Of a stretch of 64,000 nucleotides of DNA, positions 45,130-54,194 are shown one piece after another. Each line of letters begins with the position of its first letter. Positions within the stretch are counted from its first letter, which is position 1. Both the position numbers and the translations under genes were made by a program. This DNA is from Agarilytica sp033852175 (GTDB lineage Bacteria; Pseudomonadota; Gammaproteobacteria; Pseudomonadales; Cellvibrionaceae). Where the stretch lies: contig JAWSUY010000058.1 of assembly GCA_033852175.1 (NCBI GenBank), forward strand, positions 1 through 64,000, written 5' to 3'. The notes under the pieces were generated by a model that was given only the letters and a program-made list of their open reading frames with translations, had not been told where the DNA came from and ran no database searches.

Positions 45130-46240
45130 TTCCTTCCTTCAGTTCATTCCTGACTACCTCATTAAAGGCTTTTACCCATTCTTGGTCAAATTGAGTGCCT
45201 ACTCTGGAGTTGATTTCAGACATTGCCCTAACGACTGTTTTGCGTTTTTCACGGTCTGCTCGACCATTTAAAATTGAGAAGAACGAGTCAATAATCGCGA
45301 GAATTTTGGCTCCGTCATGAATGACCTTGTCATCGATACCGATAGGGTAGCCTTTGCCGTCGATGCGCTCATGATGCTCCAAAATCATTGACGCAGCCGG
45401 AGCCCAACCTTCAATACGAATCAAATAGTTATAGCCCCATACCGAGTGCTGTCGCATTTGAGCAAGCTCATCAATGGTCAGGCGTTCTTTTTTTTCCAAT
45501 ATATGGTGGGGGATAAATGACATGCCAATATCGTGTAGATAGACAGCGGCGGATAACTGATTAATATCCACTGGCGAGCCGTTTATGGCGTTTAATTTTT
45601 GAGCCCAGTCGTGGGATTGTTCCGTTCGGCCCTCCCAATAGATGCAATGTTGGTCGGTTTGTTGGGAGAGTTCTCTAAAGAATAAAAGGTCAAAAGCTTG
45701 CTTGCTGTGGTCTGGTGATGACGCTGAACTATCGTAAAGTAATAGGTCTGCAGTGGAATCGGATGCGTCAGGCTCAGCATCATGGGCGAATCCAACACCA
45801 ACTAACCTCAAAATTTTATGACTTTCCTGGTCCGCTTCGTCTCCTTTGGTTAGTGACAAATTGGTATAGAGTGCGATCAATTCCTCTTCTTGGAGGTTGC
45901 CATAAGATTGGTCAAAAAGATCTCTTTGATGGATATCCCGAAGGCGGTCTATACCTAGCTGAATCACATCGATAACTGCGTGAGAAGCTACAAAGCGCTT
46001 CATGCGTATTGACTCGATAACTTCTTCGATGCTGTGGGTGAAGTGCATGACGGATTCTAATCCGACGATAGCAGCATTTCCTTTTATCGTATGGACTGCA
46101 CGAAAAAGAGCGTTAATATCTTGTTCGTCTTCTTCTTCACCGCTATTGAGACCGTCGAGAGCAGTTTCAATTTCTAGCGATAAATCGAGAAAGGCATCAA
46201 GAATTTCGACACGCATTTCGCCATCAATGTCCATACACAA
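45122..46240 (-). CDS. Hpt-HD-GYP protein (putative cyclic di-GMP phosphodiesterase)
   Basis: A 372-residue cytoplasmic signalling protein. The N-terminal Hpt domain (about 8-125) has the phosphorylatable His50 in HTIKGNAA. The C-terminal HD-GYP domain has His236-Asp237 (YLHDIG) and HHERIDGKGYP (289-299), the metal and c-di-GMP hydrolysis motifs. The middle part (140-225) is unrecognised and acidic. HD-GYP proteins usually carry a receiver domain; an Hpt partner domain is less common and would let a phosphorelay control c-di-GMP breakdown. The start at 46238-46240 lacks a clear ribosome binding site; the ATG two codons later is an alternative. No histidine kinase is adjacent. Confidence 0.88.
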   Translation of the reverse strand: MCMDIDGEMRVEILDAFLDLSLEIETALDGLNSGEEEDEQDINALFRAVHTIKGNAAIVGLESVMHFTHSIEEVIESIRMKRFVASHAVIDVIQLGIDRLRDIHQRDLFDQSYGNLQEEELIALYTNLSLTKGDEADQESHKILRLVGVGFAHDAEPDASDSTADLLLYDSSASSPDHSKQAFDLLFFRELSQQTDQHCIYWEGRTEQSHDWAQKLNAINGSPVDINQLSAAVYLHDIGMSFIPHHILEKKERLTIDELAQMRQHSVWGYNYLIRIEGWAPAASMILEHHERIDGKGYPIGIDDKVIHDGAKILAIIDSFFSILNGRADREKRKTVVRAMSEINSRVGTQFDQEWVKAFNEVVRNELKEGTL

Positions 46241-46436
46241 CCCTCAATAATCTATGGGTACAAATACAGCATAGTTATAAGGACTGTGAAGGGAAAGCAA
46301 AATGGGGCACTAGCGATGGAACAACTAGAGAATTTTGGAGCTCAGGCGTTTTTGTATAGAGAAAGAGGTGTTAGATAAATGATAAATTAGGCGACAACGA
46401 AACCACTAATTTGAAATGATAGCTAGGTCGAAAGAC

Positions 46437-46646
46437 CTAGCGATAATATTTAGGGCCCGTGAAGTTGGCATCGCGCTCAATAGGGCGGTATTTTCTCAAT
46501 TTGTCTGCGATTGTTTTTTTCATCGAATCTTCATCTTGAACGGGTTCAAGAATAGTTTGTATTGTGATTGCATTCGCAGCATCATCCGATATTTCAGTAC
46601 TCTCCCTGATCTTTTTTTGTTTTTTACTAAATAGCGCCAACATCAT
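46437..46646 (-). CDS. Small hypothetical protein
   Basis: A 69-residue charged protein that I do not recognise. It begins with two Met, has a short hydrophobic LALF then a Lys-rich stretch, and ends KYRPIERDANFTGPKYYR. No membrane helix. A GAAGG sequence precedes the double ATG at a usable distance. It has its own AT-rich upstream region. Real but unassigned, or a chance frame. Confidence 0.4.
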   Translation of the reverse strand: MMLALFSKKQKKIRESTEISDDAANAITIQTILEPVQDEDSMKKTIADKLRKYRPIERDANFTGPKYYR

Positions 46647-47144
46647 TTTTACCTTCTATTTTTGTCGATGTTACTAATCACCCAAACGCCTGTTTGATCG
46701 AAGCATTGTAACGAATTTCGACAGGTAAGTGACGGAAAATGGTGATAAATACTCAAAAATGCCAGTTTTAGTGATCTGTGTCACATTGCCCAGAAAATAT
46801 TCAGATGTTGTTTTAGGTGTCAAGATAGAAAGTGGTAATTTTTCAGCGTTTTCGTTACCGTTTTGTTTGCAGGTATCGAATTGATCGAAGGTGGTGTTTT
46901 TACCTGCGTGCTGCACTATCGTACGAACAAGTTAACGGGGATGAAAACTGACAATTTAGCAGGAGAGCGATCTTACAAAAATACAACTGAATACGTACAG
47001 TTAGCACTCTTTTTGGTTGGAGGCTGACGTATTTGAGTTGTCTGTAAAGACTTTAGCTTCGTATAGTGACTTTATTGGAAGCGATGAGTTTGAGGCACTA
47101 TGATATAAAGAGAGTCGTGGGCGTACTCACCCAAAAGGTATTCA
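46647..47144. other. intergenic region upstream of the cheX-like gene
   Basis: About 500 bases between divergent genes. A minus-strand open frame (46674-46916) has no ribosome binding site and unlikely composition. No promoter could be placed. Confidence 0.4.
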
Positions 47145-47645
47145 ATGCAAGCAGGCATCAGTGGCAACAGTTATCACTTGGACACCGAATTTATTGGCCC
47201 GTTTCTAGAGGGGGTTAAGCAAGTTTTTGGTGATATGGTTGGTTTGGATGCTATACCTCAGCAATCGTATGCATATAGTGATGCAGCCCCTCTTGGTGAT
47301 ATCGCCAGTGTCATGCCTATGGAGTGTGCCACTCTAAAAGGGCAGTTGTGTATATCGTTCACTTCCTCAGCGTTAATAAATGTTACTGAGATTCTTTTAC
47401 GTGAAAACTTGGATCAGGTGAATGTTATTGCACTTGATGTTGCGGGGGAGATGACTAACATCGTAACCGGCGTAGCCAAAGCATTGCTGGCTGAACGCGG
47501 GTTTAATTTTTCACTGGCGCGCCCGGCAACATTTCTTGCTGATGACTATGATCAGATATCGTTGACTGGTATGCCTAGATTTGTCGTTCCATATGATATT
47601 CCATCAGGTAAAATTTTTGTCGATCTCGGATTTACCTCCCTATAA
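47145..47645 (+). CDS. CheX-type chemotaxis phosphatase-like protein
   Basis: A 166-residue soluble protein of the CheC/CheX/FliY phosphatase family. LDVAGEMTNIVTGVAKALL (about 97-115) holds the E-x-x-N catalytic pair (Glu102, Asn105), which dephosphorylates CheY-like receivers. Only one such motif is present, as in CheX. The preceding segment (GQLCISFTSSALINVTEILL) fits the swapped strand. No che operon is adjacent. The next gene overlaps or abuts its 3' end. Confidence 0.82.
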   Translation: MQAGISGNSYHLDTEFIGPFLEGVKQVFGDMVGLDAIPQQSYAYSDAAPLGDIASVMPMECATLKGQLCISFTSSALINVTEILLRENLDQVNVIALDVAGEMTNIVTGVAKALLAERGFNFSLARPATFLADDYDQISLTGMPRFVVPYDIPSGKIFVDLGFTSL

Positions 47646-47667
47646 AGGCCTGTTTCATTTAAGGTTT

Positions 47668-48696
47668 TTGTCTTTAGGCTTTTTCTTTCGCGTTTGTTTT
47701 GTTTTGATACTGTTGAGTAGCTTATTAACGGTAAGGCAAGCGCTGTCTGAAGATGTTAAAGCCGCTCATAACGAGCCGCTTGCTCTCGAAGGTTCCAATT
47801 CAGCAATAGCGTCTCCTAAACCCGAGCAGGCTAGCAATTTTCTTGATCGTCAGCATGTCTTTATCACCGATCAGTTTGTCGATTTGAATGAAGCGTTAGA
47901 CCGTCTTTTATCGAACAAACGGTCAGAAAACCCGGGGCTTAACCAAGGATACTTGGTGTTAAAAATAGATTCTGAATTTGGTGAAGGCGGGGAGACTGAA
48001 TCCAGTGTGCGGTTGCGAGCTAAAGTCGATTTGCCGCATTCAAAAGAACGTTTTAAACTAATTTTTGAATCGGATCCGGAGGATGATTATTCGTTACGAG
48101 AAAATGAACGAAGTGGGAGTGTCGGTGACGAAAACCTTCCTTCTGATCGGGCAATTGCAGGTTTAGAATATGTAAAAAAAGGAAAAAAATACGAATGGCA
48201 GCCGTCAATAGATGTTGGTACGCGACTTAATTTTCCTGTTGATTTATTTACGCGTGTTCGACTCAGGAAACGAACGTTACTCTCTGAATCTTGGGAATTA
48301 AAAACGAAGCTAGAACTGCCTTACTTTGCTAGAGAAGGAGCAAAACCCTCTCTGCGTTTGAGCCTGTTGCATCCTATCAATGAGATGTTTTCGTTCAAGA
48401 GTATCAGTCGATATAAATATACGAGAAAGCAATCTTTGCACGAAGCTTATCAGTCAATACAACTTAATCAGTTGGTAAATGAAAAAGTCGTCATTGAATA
48501 CAAAATAGGGGCTTTAGGGGATAATCAAACAGCGGAAAGAATAGAGGAATACTTTGTTCAAATAGCCTATAAAAAACGGATTTATCGCGACTGGATGTTT
48601 TTTACTATTGCTCCTGCAATTAGTTATCAGAATGAACGGGACTGGTCTTCGTATTTTTCATTAGCGTTCCAACTCCAGGTCATATACTCCAATTAA
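47668..48696 (+). CDS. Predicted outer-membrane beta-barrel protein
   Basis: About 342 residues from a TTG at 47668. A hydrophobic signal-like segment (LGFFFRVCFVLILLSSLLTV) is followed by a ~50-residue polar linker. The rest alternates hydrophobic and polar residues in many strands rich in Arg, Lys, Tyr and Phe, ending ISYQNERDWSSYFSLAFQLQVIYSN-like, as in outer-membrane barrels. No family is named. Start is uncertain: an ATG at 47593 lies inside the CheX-like gene and would give a very long N-region. It follows the CheX-like gene by about 20 bases and may be co-transcribed. Confidence 0.65.
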   Translation: MSLGFFFRVCFVLILLSSLLTVRQALSEDVKAAHNEPLALEGSNSAIASPKPEQASNFLDRQHVFITDQFVDLNEALDRLLSNKRSENPGLNQGYLVLKIDSEFGEGGETESSVRLRAKVDLPHSKERFKLIFESDPEDDYSLRENERSGSVGDENLPSDRAIAGLEYVKKGKKYEWQPSIDVGTRLNFPVDLFTRVRLRKRTLLSESWELKTKLELPYFAREGAKPSLRLSLLHPINEMFSFKSISRYKYTRKQSLHEAYQSIQLNQLVNEKVVIEYKIGALGDNQTAERIEEYFVQIAYKKRIYRDWMFFTIAPAISYQNERDWSSYFSLAFQLQVIYSN

Positions 48697-49109
48697 ATTT
48701 TGATCGTGAACCTCGATAGCTTTGGTCTAATGAGGAAAACTGATTATGTTTCGTCTTAATAGTAGGGCTAATGCACACCCTGTTTAGGAAATCTCATGGT
48801 TTATTCCTCCTGCGCCGTTGCGTTAGCAACGGCATTTTTTCAATGATTCGTCTGTTATTTGGACCATTGACATCACTACGACTACCTCATACAGTGCGGC
48901 CAGCATATGGTGCTCTGCTAAGCTATTTTCATGTACCTTATTCGCAAATACCCGGTTGAGCATAGGTTTAGCTGCGTAAAACTAGAGAATAGGCGACAAA
49001 CTGCTTTAGCTTAAAATTTGCTCAGATAGCGATTTCTTTATCGAACGTTACTTTACGGTATGCAAGTCGCTGATCTGAAAGCCAAATAGGCTATTTCAAA
49101 CCCGCTTTC
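48697..49109. other. intergenic region upstream of the riboswitch
   Basis: About 410 bases with no supported gene. It contains the terminator of the preceding gene (48814-48840) and must hold the promoter of the cobalamin operon, which I could not place. A 62-codon frame at 48771-48959 runs through the terminator and is taken to be chance. Confidence 0.5.
48814..48840 (+). terminator. Rho-independent terminator
   Basis: Perfect 8-bp stem GCCGTTGC (48814-48821) with GCAACGGC (48826-48833), loop GTTA, then A and six T. It ends the CheX-like/outer-membrane transcript. Confidence 0.92.
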
Positions 49110-49262
49110 ACTCGATTATGTCGAGTGTTGAAGGGCTGATAGCCCATTGAACTGAGTAAATAAGAGTTAAATGGGAAGATTGGTGAAAAACCAACGCTGC
49201 CCCCGCAACGGTAAATTATCGACAATCCGTCGACAGTGAGTCCGATACCAGCCTAATGCGAG
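49110..49262 (+). ncRNA. Cobalamin riboswitch
   Basis: The conserved core runs from about 49167 to 49250: AAATGGGAA, TTGGTGAAAAACCAA, then the B12 box GCTGCCCCCGCAACGGTAA (49196-49214) and, after a variable hairpin, AGTCCGATACCAGCC (49239-49253). The upstream helices start about 49110 (the CTCGA/TCGAG pair and GGGCT/AGCCC). It lies 5' of cobO and should shut off the cobalamin operon when adenosylcobalamin or a related form is bound. Downstream, GATGG/CCATC with CGG/CCG (about 49269-49291) forms a hairpin that may be part of the expression platform; there is no clear T-run, so control may be at translation start. Confidence 0.93.
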
Positions 49263-49507
49263 TTCGTTGATGGAGCGGAGGGCCGCCATCTGGGGCTGAT
49301 TCGTCTTACGATTCTTCCTTGTAGACCCTTCCTTACAGCTCGACGTGGTTTTGACTGCGCTTTGGGCTTATAGACGTCAATGACCTTCCTGATTTTAATG
49401 TTTAATTAATATTGATCTGCTGAGAGAGTACTGTCTCGCTATTCATAATGTTCCCGCATCGAAACAGAGTTTCCGTTGGGCAAATAAGAAACAATTTGGA
49501 TTTTGAT

Positions 49508-50167
49508 ATGACAAAGAAAGAAGTCACAAATCAAGACGATAAGGTCGCTACGAACTCCTATGATATGAGCAAAAAGGATCGAAAGCATAAAGCCGCTATG
49601 GAAAAACAGAAAACCAACGTTGATCAGAATATAGAGAAAGCCTCCATGGAACGTGGAGTTGCTATTCTTTTAACTGGTGATGGGAAAGGTAAATCCAGCT
49701 CTGCCTTCGGCATGGTCATGAGGGCTCTAGGCTATGGATATAAAGTGGCAGTGGTGCAGTTTATTAAAGGTGAACAACTGTCTGGTGAAGAAATCTATTT
49801 GCGAGATGTCTGTCCCGACGTGAGCTTCTACCAAATGGGTACGGGGTTTACATGGGATTCTCAAGACCGATCCGGTGATATCTCGGCTGCAGAAAAAACC
49901 TGGGAGTTTATTGAGCCAATACTTAAAGATGAAAGTTATCATTTGGTTGTGCTTGATGAGCTCACCTACATGCTTGCTTTCAAGTATTTAGATGAATCCA
50001 TGGTCATAAATGCACTAGCCGACCGACCAAAAGAGCAAAGTGTTGTTGTGACAGGTCGTGGTGGTGGTTCAGCGCTAAGAGAAATAATGGATACAGTTTC
50101 TGAAGTTAAAGAAATTAAGCACGCTTTTAAAGCGGGTATAAAAGCGCGTAAAGGCGTTGATTTCTGA
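49508..50167 (+). CDS. cobO: Cob(I)yrinic acid a,c-diamide adenosyltransferase
   Basis: About 219 residues from the ATG at 49508 (others in frame are at 49448 and 49565; the family core begins just after 49565). It transfers the adenosyl group of ATP to Co(I) corrinoids. P-loop TGDGKGKSSSAFGM (about 56-69), then VVQFIKGEQLSGEE and HLVVLDELTYML are typical of the BtuR/CobO family. It is the first gene after the riboswitch. CobO-type enzymes act both in synthesis and in corrinoid salvage. Confidence 0.94.
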   Translation: MTKKEVTNQDDKVATNSYDMSKKDRKHKAAMEKQKTNVDQNIEKASMERGVAILLTGDGKGKSSSAFGMVMRALGYGYKVAVVQFIKGEQLSGEEIYLRDVCPDVSFYQMGTGFTWDSQDRSGDISAAEKTWEFIEPILKDESYHLVVLDELTYMLAFKYLDESMVINALADRPKEQSVVVTGRGGGSALREIMDTVSEVKEIKHAFKAGIKARKGVDF

Positions 50168-50224
50168 TGATTTTTTTGTCACAAGGCCTTACCACTCCAT
50201 CCGTATAATTTGCTTGGTTTTAGA

Positions 50225-51766
50225 ATGAAGAACATAACCTTAATGGTGCAAGGCACAACCTCCGATGCAGGTAAAAGCACCGTTGTAACCGGCTTATGTC
50301 GAGTATTACTTGATCTAGGTGTAAACGTTGCTCCGTTTAAACCACAAAATATGGCGCTTAATAGCGCGGTAACGGAAGACGGTGGCGAAATAGGGCGCGC
50401 ACAAGCTGTTCAGGCGCAAGCCTGTGGCTTAGAAGCTCATACAGATATGAATCCTGTATTAATAAAGCCATCGAGTGATACTGGGGCGCAGATTATTATT
50501 CATGGGCAAGTCAAAACCAACATGAACGCCCAAGAATTCCACGATTTTAAGCCAAAGGCAAAAACAGCCGTCTTGGCTTCTCATCAGCGCTTACGTGAAC
50601 AGTACGACGTTGTTATTGTTGAAGGTGCTGGCAGTCCAGCTGAAATAAATTTACGTAAAAATGATATCGCCAATATGGGGTTTGCTGAAGCCGTAGATTG
50701 CCCTGTTATATTGGTTGCCGATATCGATAAAGGGGGCGTTTTTGCACACCTAGTGGGCACTCTTGAACTTCTTTCCTCCACAGAAAAAAACCGTGTTATA
50801 GGTTTCGTTATTAACAAATTTCGTGGCGATATTGCACTGTTAGAGTCTGGCTTAAAATGGTTGGAAGAACGTACCGGAAAGCCGGTTTTGGGCGTGTTAC
50901 CATATTTGCATGAATTCTATCTAGAGGCCGAAGACGCGGTTGATAATCAACAGTGCACAGACAGCTCACAAGAGTTGTTGAAAGTTGTTGTGCCAGCTTT
51001 TCCGCGTATTAGTAACCACACTGACCTTGATGCATTAAGGCAAAACCCCGCTGTGGACCTAGTCTATGTCAAAACAAACCAAAGCCCACCGGCATGTGAT
51101 CTGATTGTCTTGCCAGGAAGCAAAAGCGTGATCAATGATCTGGCTTGGCTAAGGGACAATGGCTGGGTTGATTATTTACAAAAACACTTGCGCTATGGTG
51201 GAAAAATTATTGGGATTTGTGGCGGTTACCAAATGTTAGGAAGAAGTATTTGTGATGAAGAGGGCGTCGAATCAAAATCAGTAAAGACACCTGCTCTGGG
51301 CTTCATTCCAATTGCGACCGTTTTTGAACGCGAGAAAAAGCTTGTGCGAAAGAGAGGCGTTCTGAGCTTAGATGGCCAATCTGAAACAATAAGTGGTTAC
51401 GAAATTCACCATGGCGTGAGCGTCCTTTGTGATGGAGCAGAGGCCCCTGACAAACTGAACCCAGAGCACAATGATTTAGCTTTAGCCATTGAATATGAAG
51501 ATGGCACTCGGGACGGCTATCTCAGTGACGACTCGCAGATATTTGGTTGTTATTTGCACGGTTTGTTTGACGAGCCTGGTGCGGGTCAGCAGTTATTGCA
51601 ATGGGCTGGGATTCAATCCGAGAAGATCGTTGATATTCGTTTAGAGCGAGAAAAGCAAATAGATCGCGTTGCAAAAATAGTTAAAGAGCATATTGATATT
51701 GAGAAAATTGAATCGCTTATTCAAAGTCAAAAATATTCCTCGGCTTCGATACAACGTGAAAAATAA
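50225..51766 (+). CDS. cobQ: Adenosylcobyric acid synthase (glutamine-hydrolysing)
   Basis: A 513-residue enzyme that amidates adenosylcobyrinic acid a,c-diamide at four positions. N-terminal DTBS-like ATP domain with QGTTSDAGKSTV (about 7-18); C-terminal class I glutamine amidotransferase domain with Cys332 in GICGGYQMLG and a His in GCYLHGLFD. The ATG at 50225 is preferred to a TTG at 50210. The cobyrinate-forming upstream enzymes are not in this window, so the substrate comes from genes elsewhere or salvage. 57 bases separate it from cobO. Confidence 0.95.
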   Translation: MKNITLMVQGTTSDAGKSTVVTGLCRVLLDLGVNVAPFKPQNMALNSAVTEDGGEIGRAQAVQAQACGLEAHTDMNPVLIKPSSDTGAQIIIHGQVKTNMNAQEFHDFKPKAKTAVLASHQRLREQYDVVIVEGAGSPAEINLRKNDIANMGFAEAVDCPVILVADIDKGGVFAHLVGTLELLSSTEKNRVIGFVINKFRGDIALLESGLKWLEERTGKPVLGVLPYLHEFYLEAEDAVDNQQCTDSSQELLKVVVPAFPRISNHTDLDALRQNPAVDLVYVKTNQSPPACDLIVLPGSKSVINDLAWLRDNGWVDYLQKHLRYGGKIIGICGGYQMLGRSICDEEGVESKSVKTPALGFIPIATVFEREKKLVRKRGVLSLDGQSETISGYEIHHGVSVLCDGAEAPDKLNPEHNDLALAIEYEDGTRDGYLSDDSQIFGCYLHGLFDEPGAGQQLLQWAGIQSEKIVDIRLEREKQIDRVAKIVKEHIDIEKIESLIQSQKYSSASIQREK

Positions 51767-51851
51767 ATCAATGATTAGCATTCTGAAAGCGTGATAAACA
51801 GCTCAATAAGTAGTAGCGTAATAAAAGACAAACTGCGAGTGTGAAAATTGT

Positions 51852-52358
51852 ATGAAAGAACTAGTCTTGGGTGGTGCACGCAGCGGCAAAAGTCAATTCG
51901 CGGAAGATCAAGCGCGCGCGACCGGTAAACAATTAATTTACATCGCTACTGGCGGTGCCGGTGATGATGAGATGGCTCAGCGTATAGCTTTGCACCAGAG
52001 GTCTCGCGGAGACCAGTGGACCTTAATTGAAGAGCCGGTCAAGCTAGCGGAGGCCATTAGCAGTGTCGACTGTAAAGATAAGGCCATCGTTATCGATTGT
52101 TTGACGCTATGGCTGACTAACTGCTTAATGCAAGATGTATTCGAAGAAGAAAAAAACGCATTTCTAGAAGTCTTACCAACATTAAATAGCGATATTTTTA
52201 TCGTCAGCAATGAAGTCGGTTCCGGAATTGTTCCGCTAGGTGCGCTGTCTCGTCAATTTGTTGATCAAAGTGGGTGGCTGCATCAATCTCTTGCAAAAAT
52301 ATGCGACCGTGTAAATCTTATAGTGGCGGGTTTACCGCTAAATTTAAAAGGGGCTTAA
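51852..52358 (+). CDS. cobU: Adenosylcobinamide kinase / guanylyltransferase
   Basis: A 168-residue bifunctional enzyme (CobU/CobP) that phosphorylates adenosylcobinamide and converts it to AdoCbi-GDP. P-loop GGARSGKS (about 7-14), HQRSRGDQW (about 49-57) with the guanylated-His region, and IVIDCLTLWLTN (about 75-86) are all present. cobT starts 1 base after its stop. Confidence 0.95.
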   Translation: MKELVLGGARSGKSQFAEDQARATGKQLIYIATGGAGDDEMAQRIALHQRSRGDQWTLIEEPVKLAEAISSVDCKDKAIVIDCLTLWLTNCLMQDVFEEEKNAFLEVLPTLNSDIFIVSNEVGSGIVPLGALSRQFVDQSGWLHQSLAKICDRVNLIVAGLPLNLKGA

Positions 52359-52359
52359 T

Positions 52360-53469
52360 ATGAACGATAGTTTGGAGGGTGGCCGTTTATACGGTGTTAA
52401 TTCTGACGGTGTTAGCTCCGAGGGCGATATCAACAATAAACACCATTGGTTTTGCGAACCCGGGCAAACACCCGATAAAAAATGGTTTGATGACGCAATC
52501 AAATATCAGAATACCTTAACTAAACCCCCTGGCTCTCTCGGTGAACTGGAAAATCTTGCCGTCAAATTTTGTGGATTTCAAAAAACGCTAAAGCCCACCA
52601 TAAATAAAGTCTGTGTCCGTGTTTTTGCCGCAGACCATGGCGTATGCGCTCAAGGTGTTTCTGCCTTTCCCCAAATTGTCACCACACAAATGATCGAGAA
52701 TTTTGTTCGTGGAGGCGCCGCCATTAGTGTCCTCAGCAAAGCTCTCGACGCCGACTTTTCCGCCGTAAACATGGGTGTTGCCAACCCACTGATTAGCGAA
52801 GACGACGTGATTGATGGTGTTATTGCTGCGGGTACAAAGGATTTTACGACAGGTGCAGCAATGACAGAAAAGGAATGCTTGCGAGCCATGGGTGTCGGTC
52901 GAGATGTCATTGTTCCAGCTGATCTTTTTATCGGTGGTGAAATGGGGATTGGTAATACCACATCGGCTTCGGCTTTATACAGCGTACTTCTGGATATTCC
53001 AGTCCCAAAAAGTGTGGGTCCAGGCACTGGTCTTGACGATGAGGGAATGCTGCATAAGCAAAAAATAATAGAACGCGCAATTGCTCTTCATGCGGATAAA
53101 ATGGAGTCTCCATTATCCGTACTTGCCTGCCTTGGTGGATTTGAGATTGCAGCTCTAACGGGGAGTTATATCGCCTGTGCGCAGAGAGGCATCCCGTGTT
53201 TGATCGACGGCTTTATTAGTACCGCAGCAGCACTACTTGCCGAAAAAATTAACCCTGGCGTTAAAGAGTGGTTCATTTTTTCTCATCGTTCAGCAGAACC
53301 CGCGCATCAAGCAGCAATAGAATATTTTGAAGCCAGACCCTTACTCGATTTGGGAATGCGTTTAGGGGAGGGCAGTGGTGCAGCAGTATCCGTACCGTTA
53401 ATTAATAATGCACTCATGTTACATAATACGATGGCAACGTTTGAGCAAGCTGGGGTAAGTGAAGAGTAG
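52360..53469 (+). CDS. cobT: Nicotinate-nucleotide-dimethylbenzimidazole phosphoribosyltransferase
   Basis: A 369-residue enzyme that makes alpha-ribazole phosphate, the lower-ligand nucleotide of B12. Motifs KPPGSLGELENLA (about 48-60), VFAADHGVCAQGVSAFPQ, GEMGIGNTTSASAL, and the C-terminal LGEGSGAAVSVPLI with the catalytic Glu. The first ~30 residues are an extra Gly/Ser/Asp-rich leader not typical of the family. Translation is coupled to cobU. Confidence 0.96.
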   Translation: MNDSLEGGRLYGVNSDGVSSEGDINNKHHWFCEPGQTPDKKWFDDAIKYQNTLTKPPGSLGELENLAVKFCGFQKTLKPTINKVCVRVFAADHGVCAQGVSAFPQIVTTQMIENFVRGGAAISVLSKALDADFSAVNMGVANPLISEDDVIDGVIAAGTKDFTTGAAMTEKECLRAMGVGRDVIVPADLFIGGEMGIGNTTSASALYSVLLDIPVPKSVGPGTGLDDEGMLHKQKIIERAIALHADKMESPLSVLACLGGFEIAALTGSYIACAQRGIPCLIDGFISTAAALLAEKINPGVKEWFIFSHRSAEPAHQAAIEYFEARPLLDLGMRLGEGSGAAVSVPLINNALMLHNTMATFEQAGVSEE

Positions 53470-53540
53470 TCCTTATCTACCTCTCCCATAACTGAACGCT
53501 AGACCTATAAACGCTAGACCTGTGAACGCGGCACTTAACA

Positions 53541-54179
53541 ATGACGAATGAATTTTCAACCACAACGATCGACCTGCTTCGACATGGTGAATGCGAAGGC
53601 GGGCGTATTTTTCGGGGAACAAGCGATGTTGCTCTCTTACCTGAAGGCTTTGCAAAAATGCAGCGGGCTTGTAACTTTGTCGATGACAAGTGGGACCATG
53701 TCATCTCTTCGCCGTTAAAACGTTGTCGGCAATTTGCAGAGTCGTTAGTGACGCGAAGCGACCTTACATTTTCTGTCGAAGATGATCTTCGTGAAATGTC
53801 ATTTGGTGATTGGGACGGTTGTGAAATTGAACGTATCTGGCAAGACTCAGAGTCGGAGATGCAAGCATGGAGTGATGACCCCTCCAAGTATACGCCGCCA
53901 AACGGCGAGGCCATAAAGGATGTCCTTGCACGGGTCGTTCGATTCTACAGTGAGTTGCTTCGCGCGCATAAATCCAAACACGTGTTGCTGGTAACGCACG
54001 GTGGAATCATCCGTGTGATGTTAGCTTATTTGCTCAATATGCCAATGTCGAACGTCAATCGTTTTGATGTCCCCTACGCCAGTCTCACACGCTTTGTGGT
54101 ATATCATAGTGATAGTGGTGATATAACAAAGTTGGTCGCGCATAATTTTGGCCCTTCAAATAATTGTTCTACATCGTAG
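53541..54179 (+). CDS. cobC: Histidine phosphatase, probable alpha-ribazole phosphatase
   Basis: A 212-residue phosphoglycerate-mutase-like phosphatase. The catalytic RHG motif is Arg14-His15-Gly16 (DLLRHGECEGG), with REMSFGDWDG near 89-98 and THGGIIRVM near 152-160. The fold is broad in function; the position between cobT and cobS implies dephosphorylation of alpha-ribazole-5'-phosphate or cobalamin-5'-phosphate (inference from context). Confidence 0.85.
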   Translation: MTNEFSTTTIDLLRHGECEGGRIFRGTSDVALLPEGFAKMQRACNFVDDKWDHVISSPLKRCRQFAESLVTRSDLTFSVEDDLREMSFGDWDGCEIERIWQDSESEMQAWSDDPSKYTPPNGEAIKDVLARVVRFYSELLRAHKSKHVLLVTHGGIIRVMLAYLLNMPMSNVNRFDVPYASLTRFVVYHSDSGDITKLVAHNFGPSNNCSTS

Positions 54180-54194
54180 AATGCAACCGCAGTA

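Noticed and set aside
46674..46916. 80-codon minus-strand frame upstream of the CheX-like gene
   Set aside because: No start signal and unlikely composition; lies in a divergent promoter region.
48771..48959. 62-codon frame upstream of the B12 riboswitch
   Set aside because: It runs straight through a strong intrinsic terminator and has no ribosome binding site.
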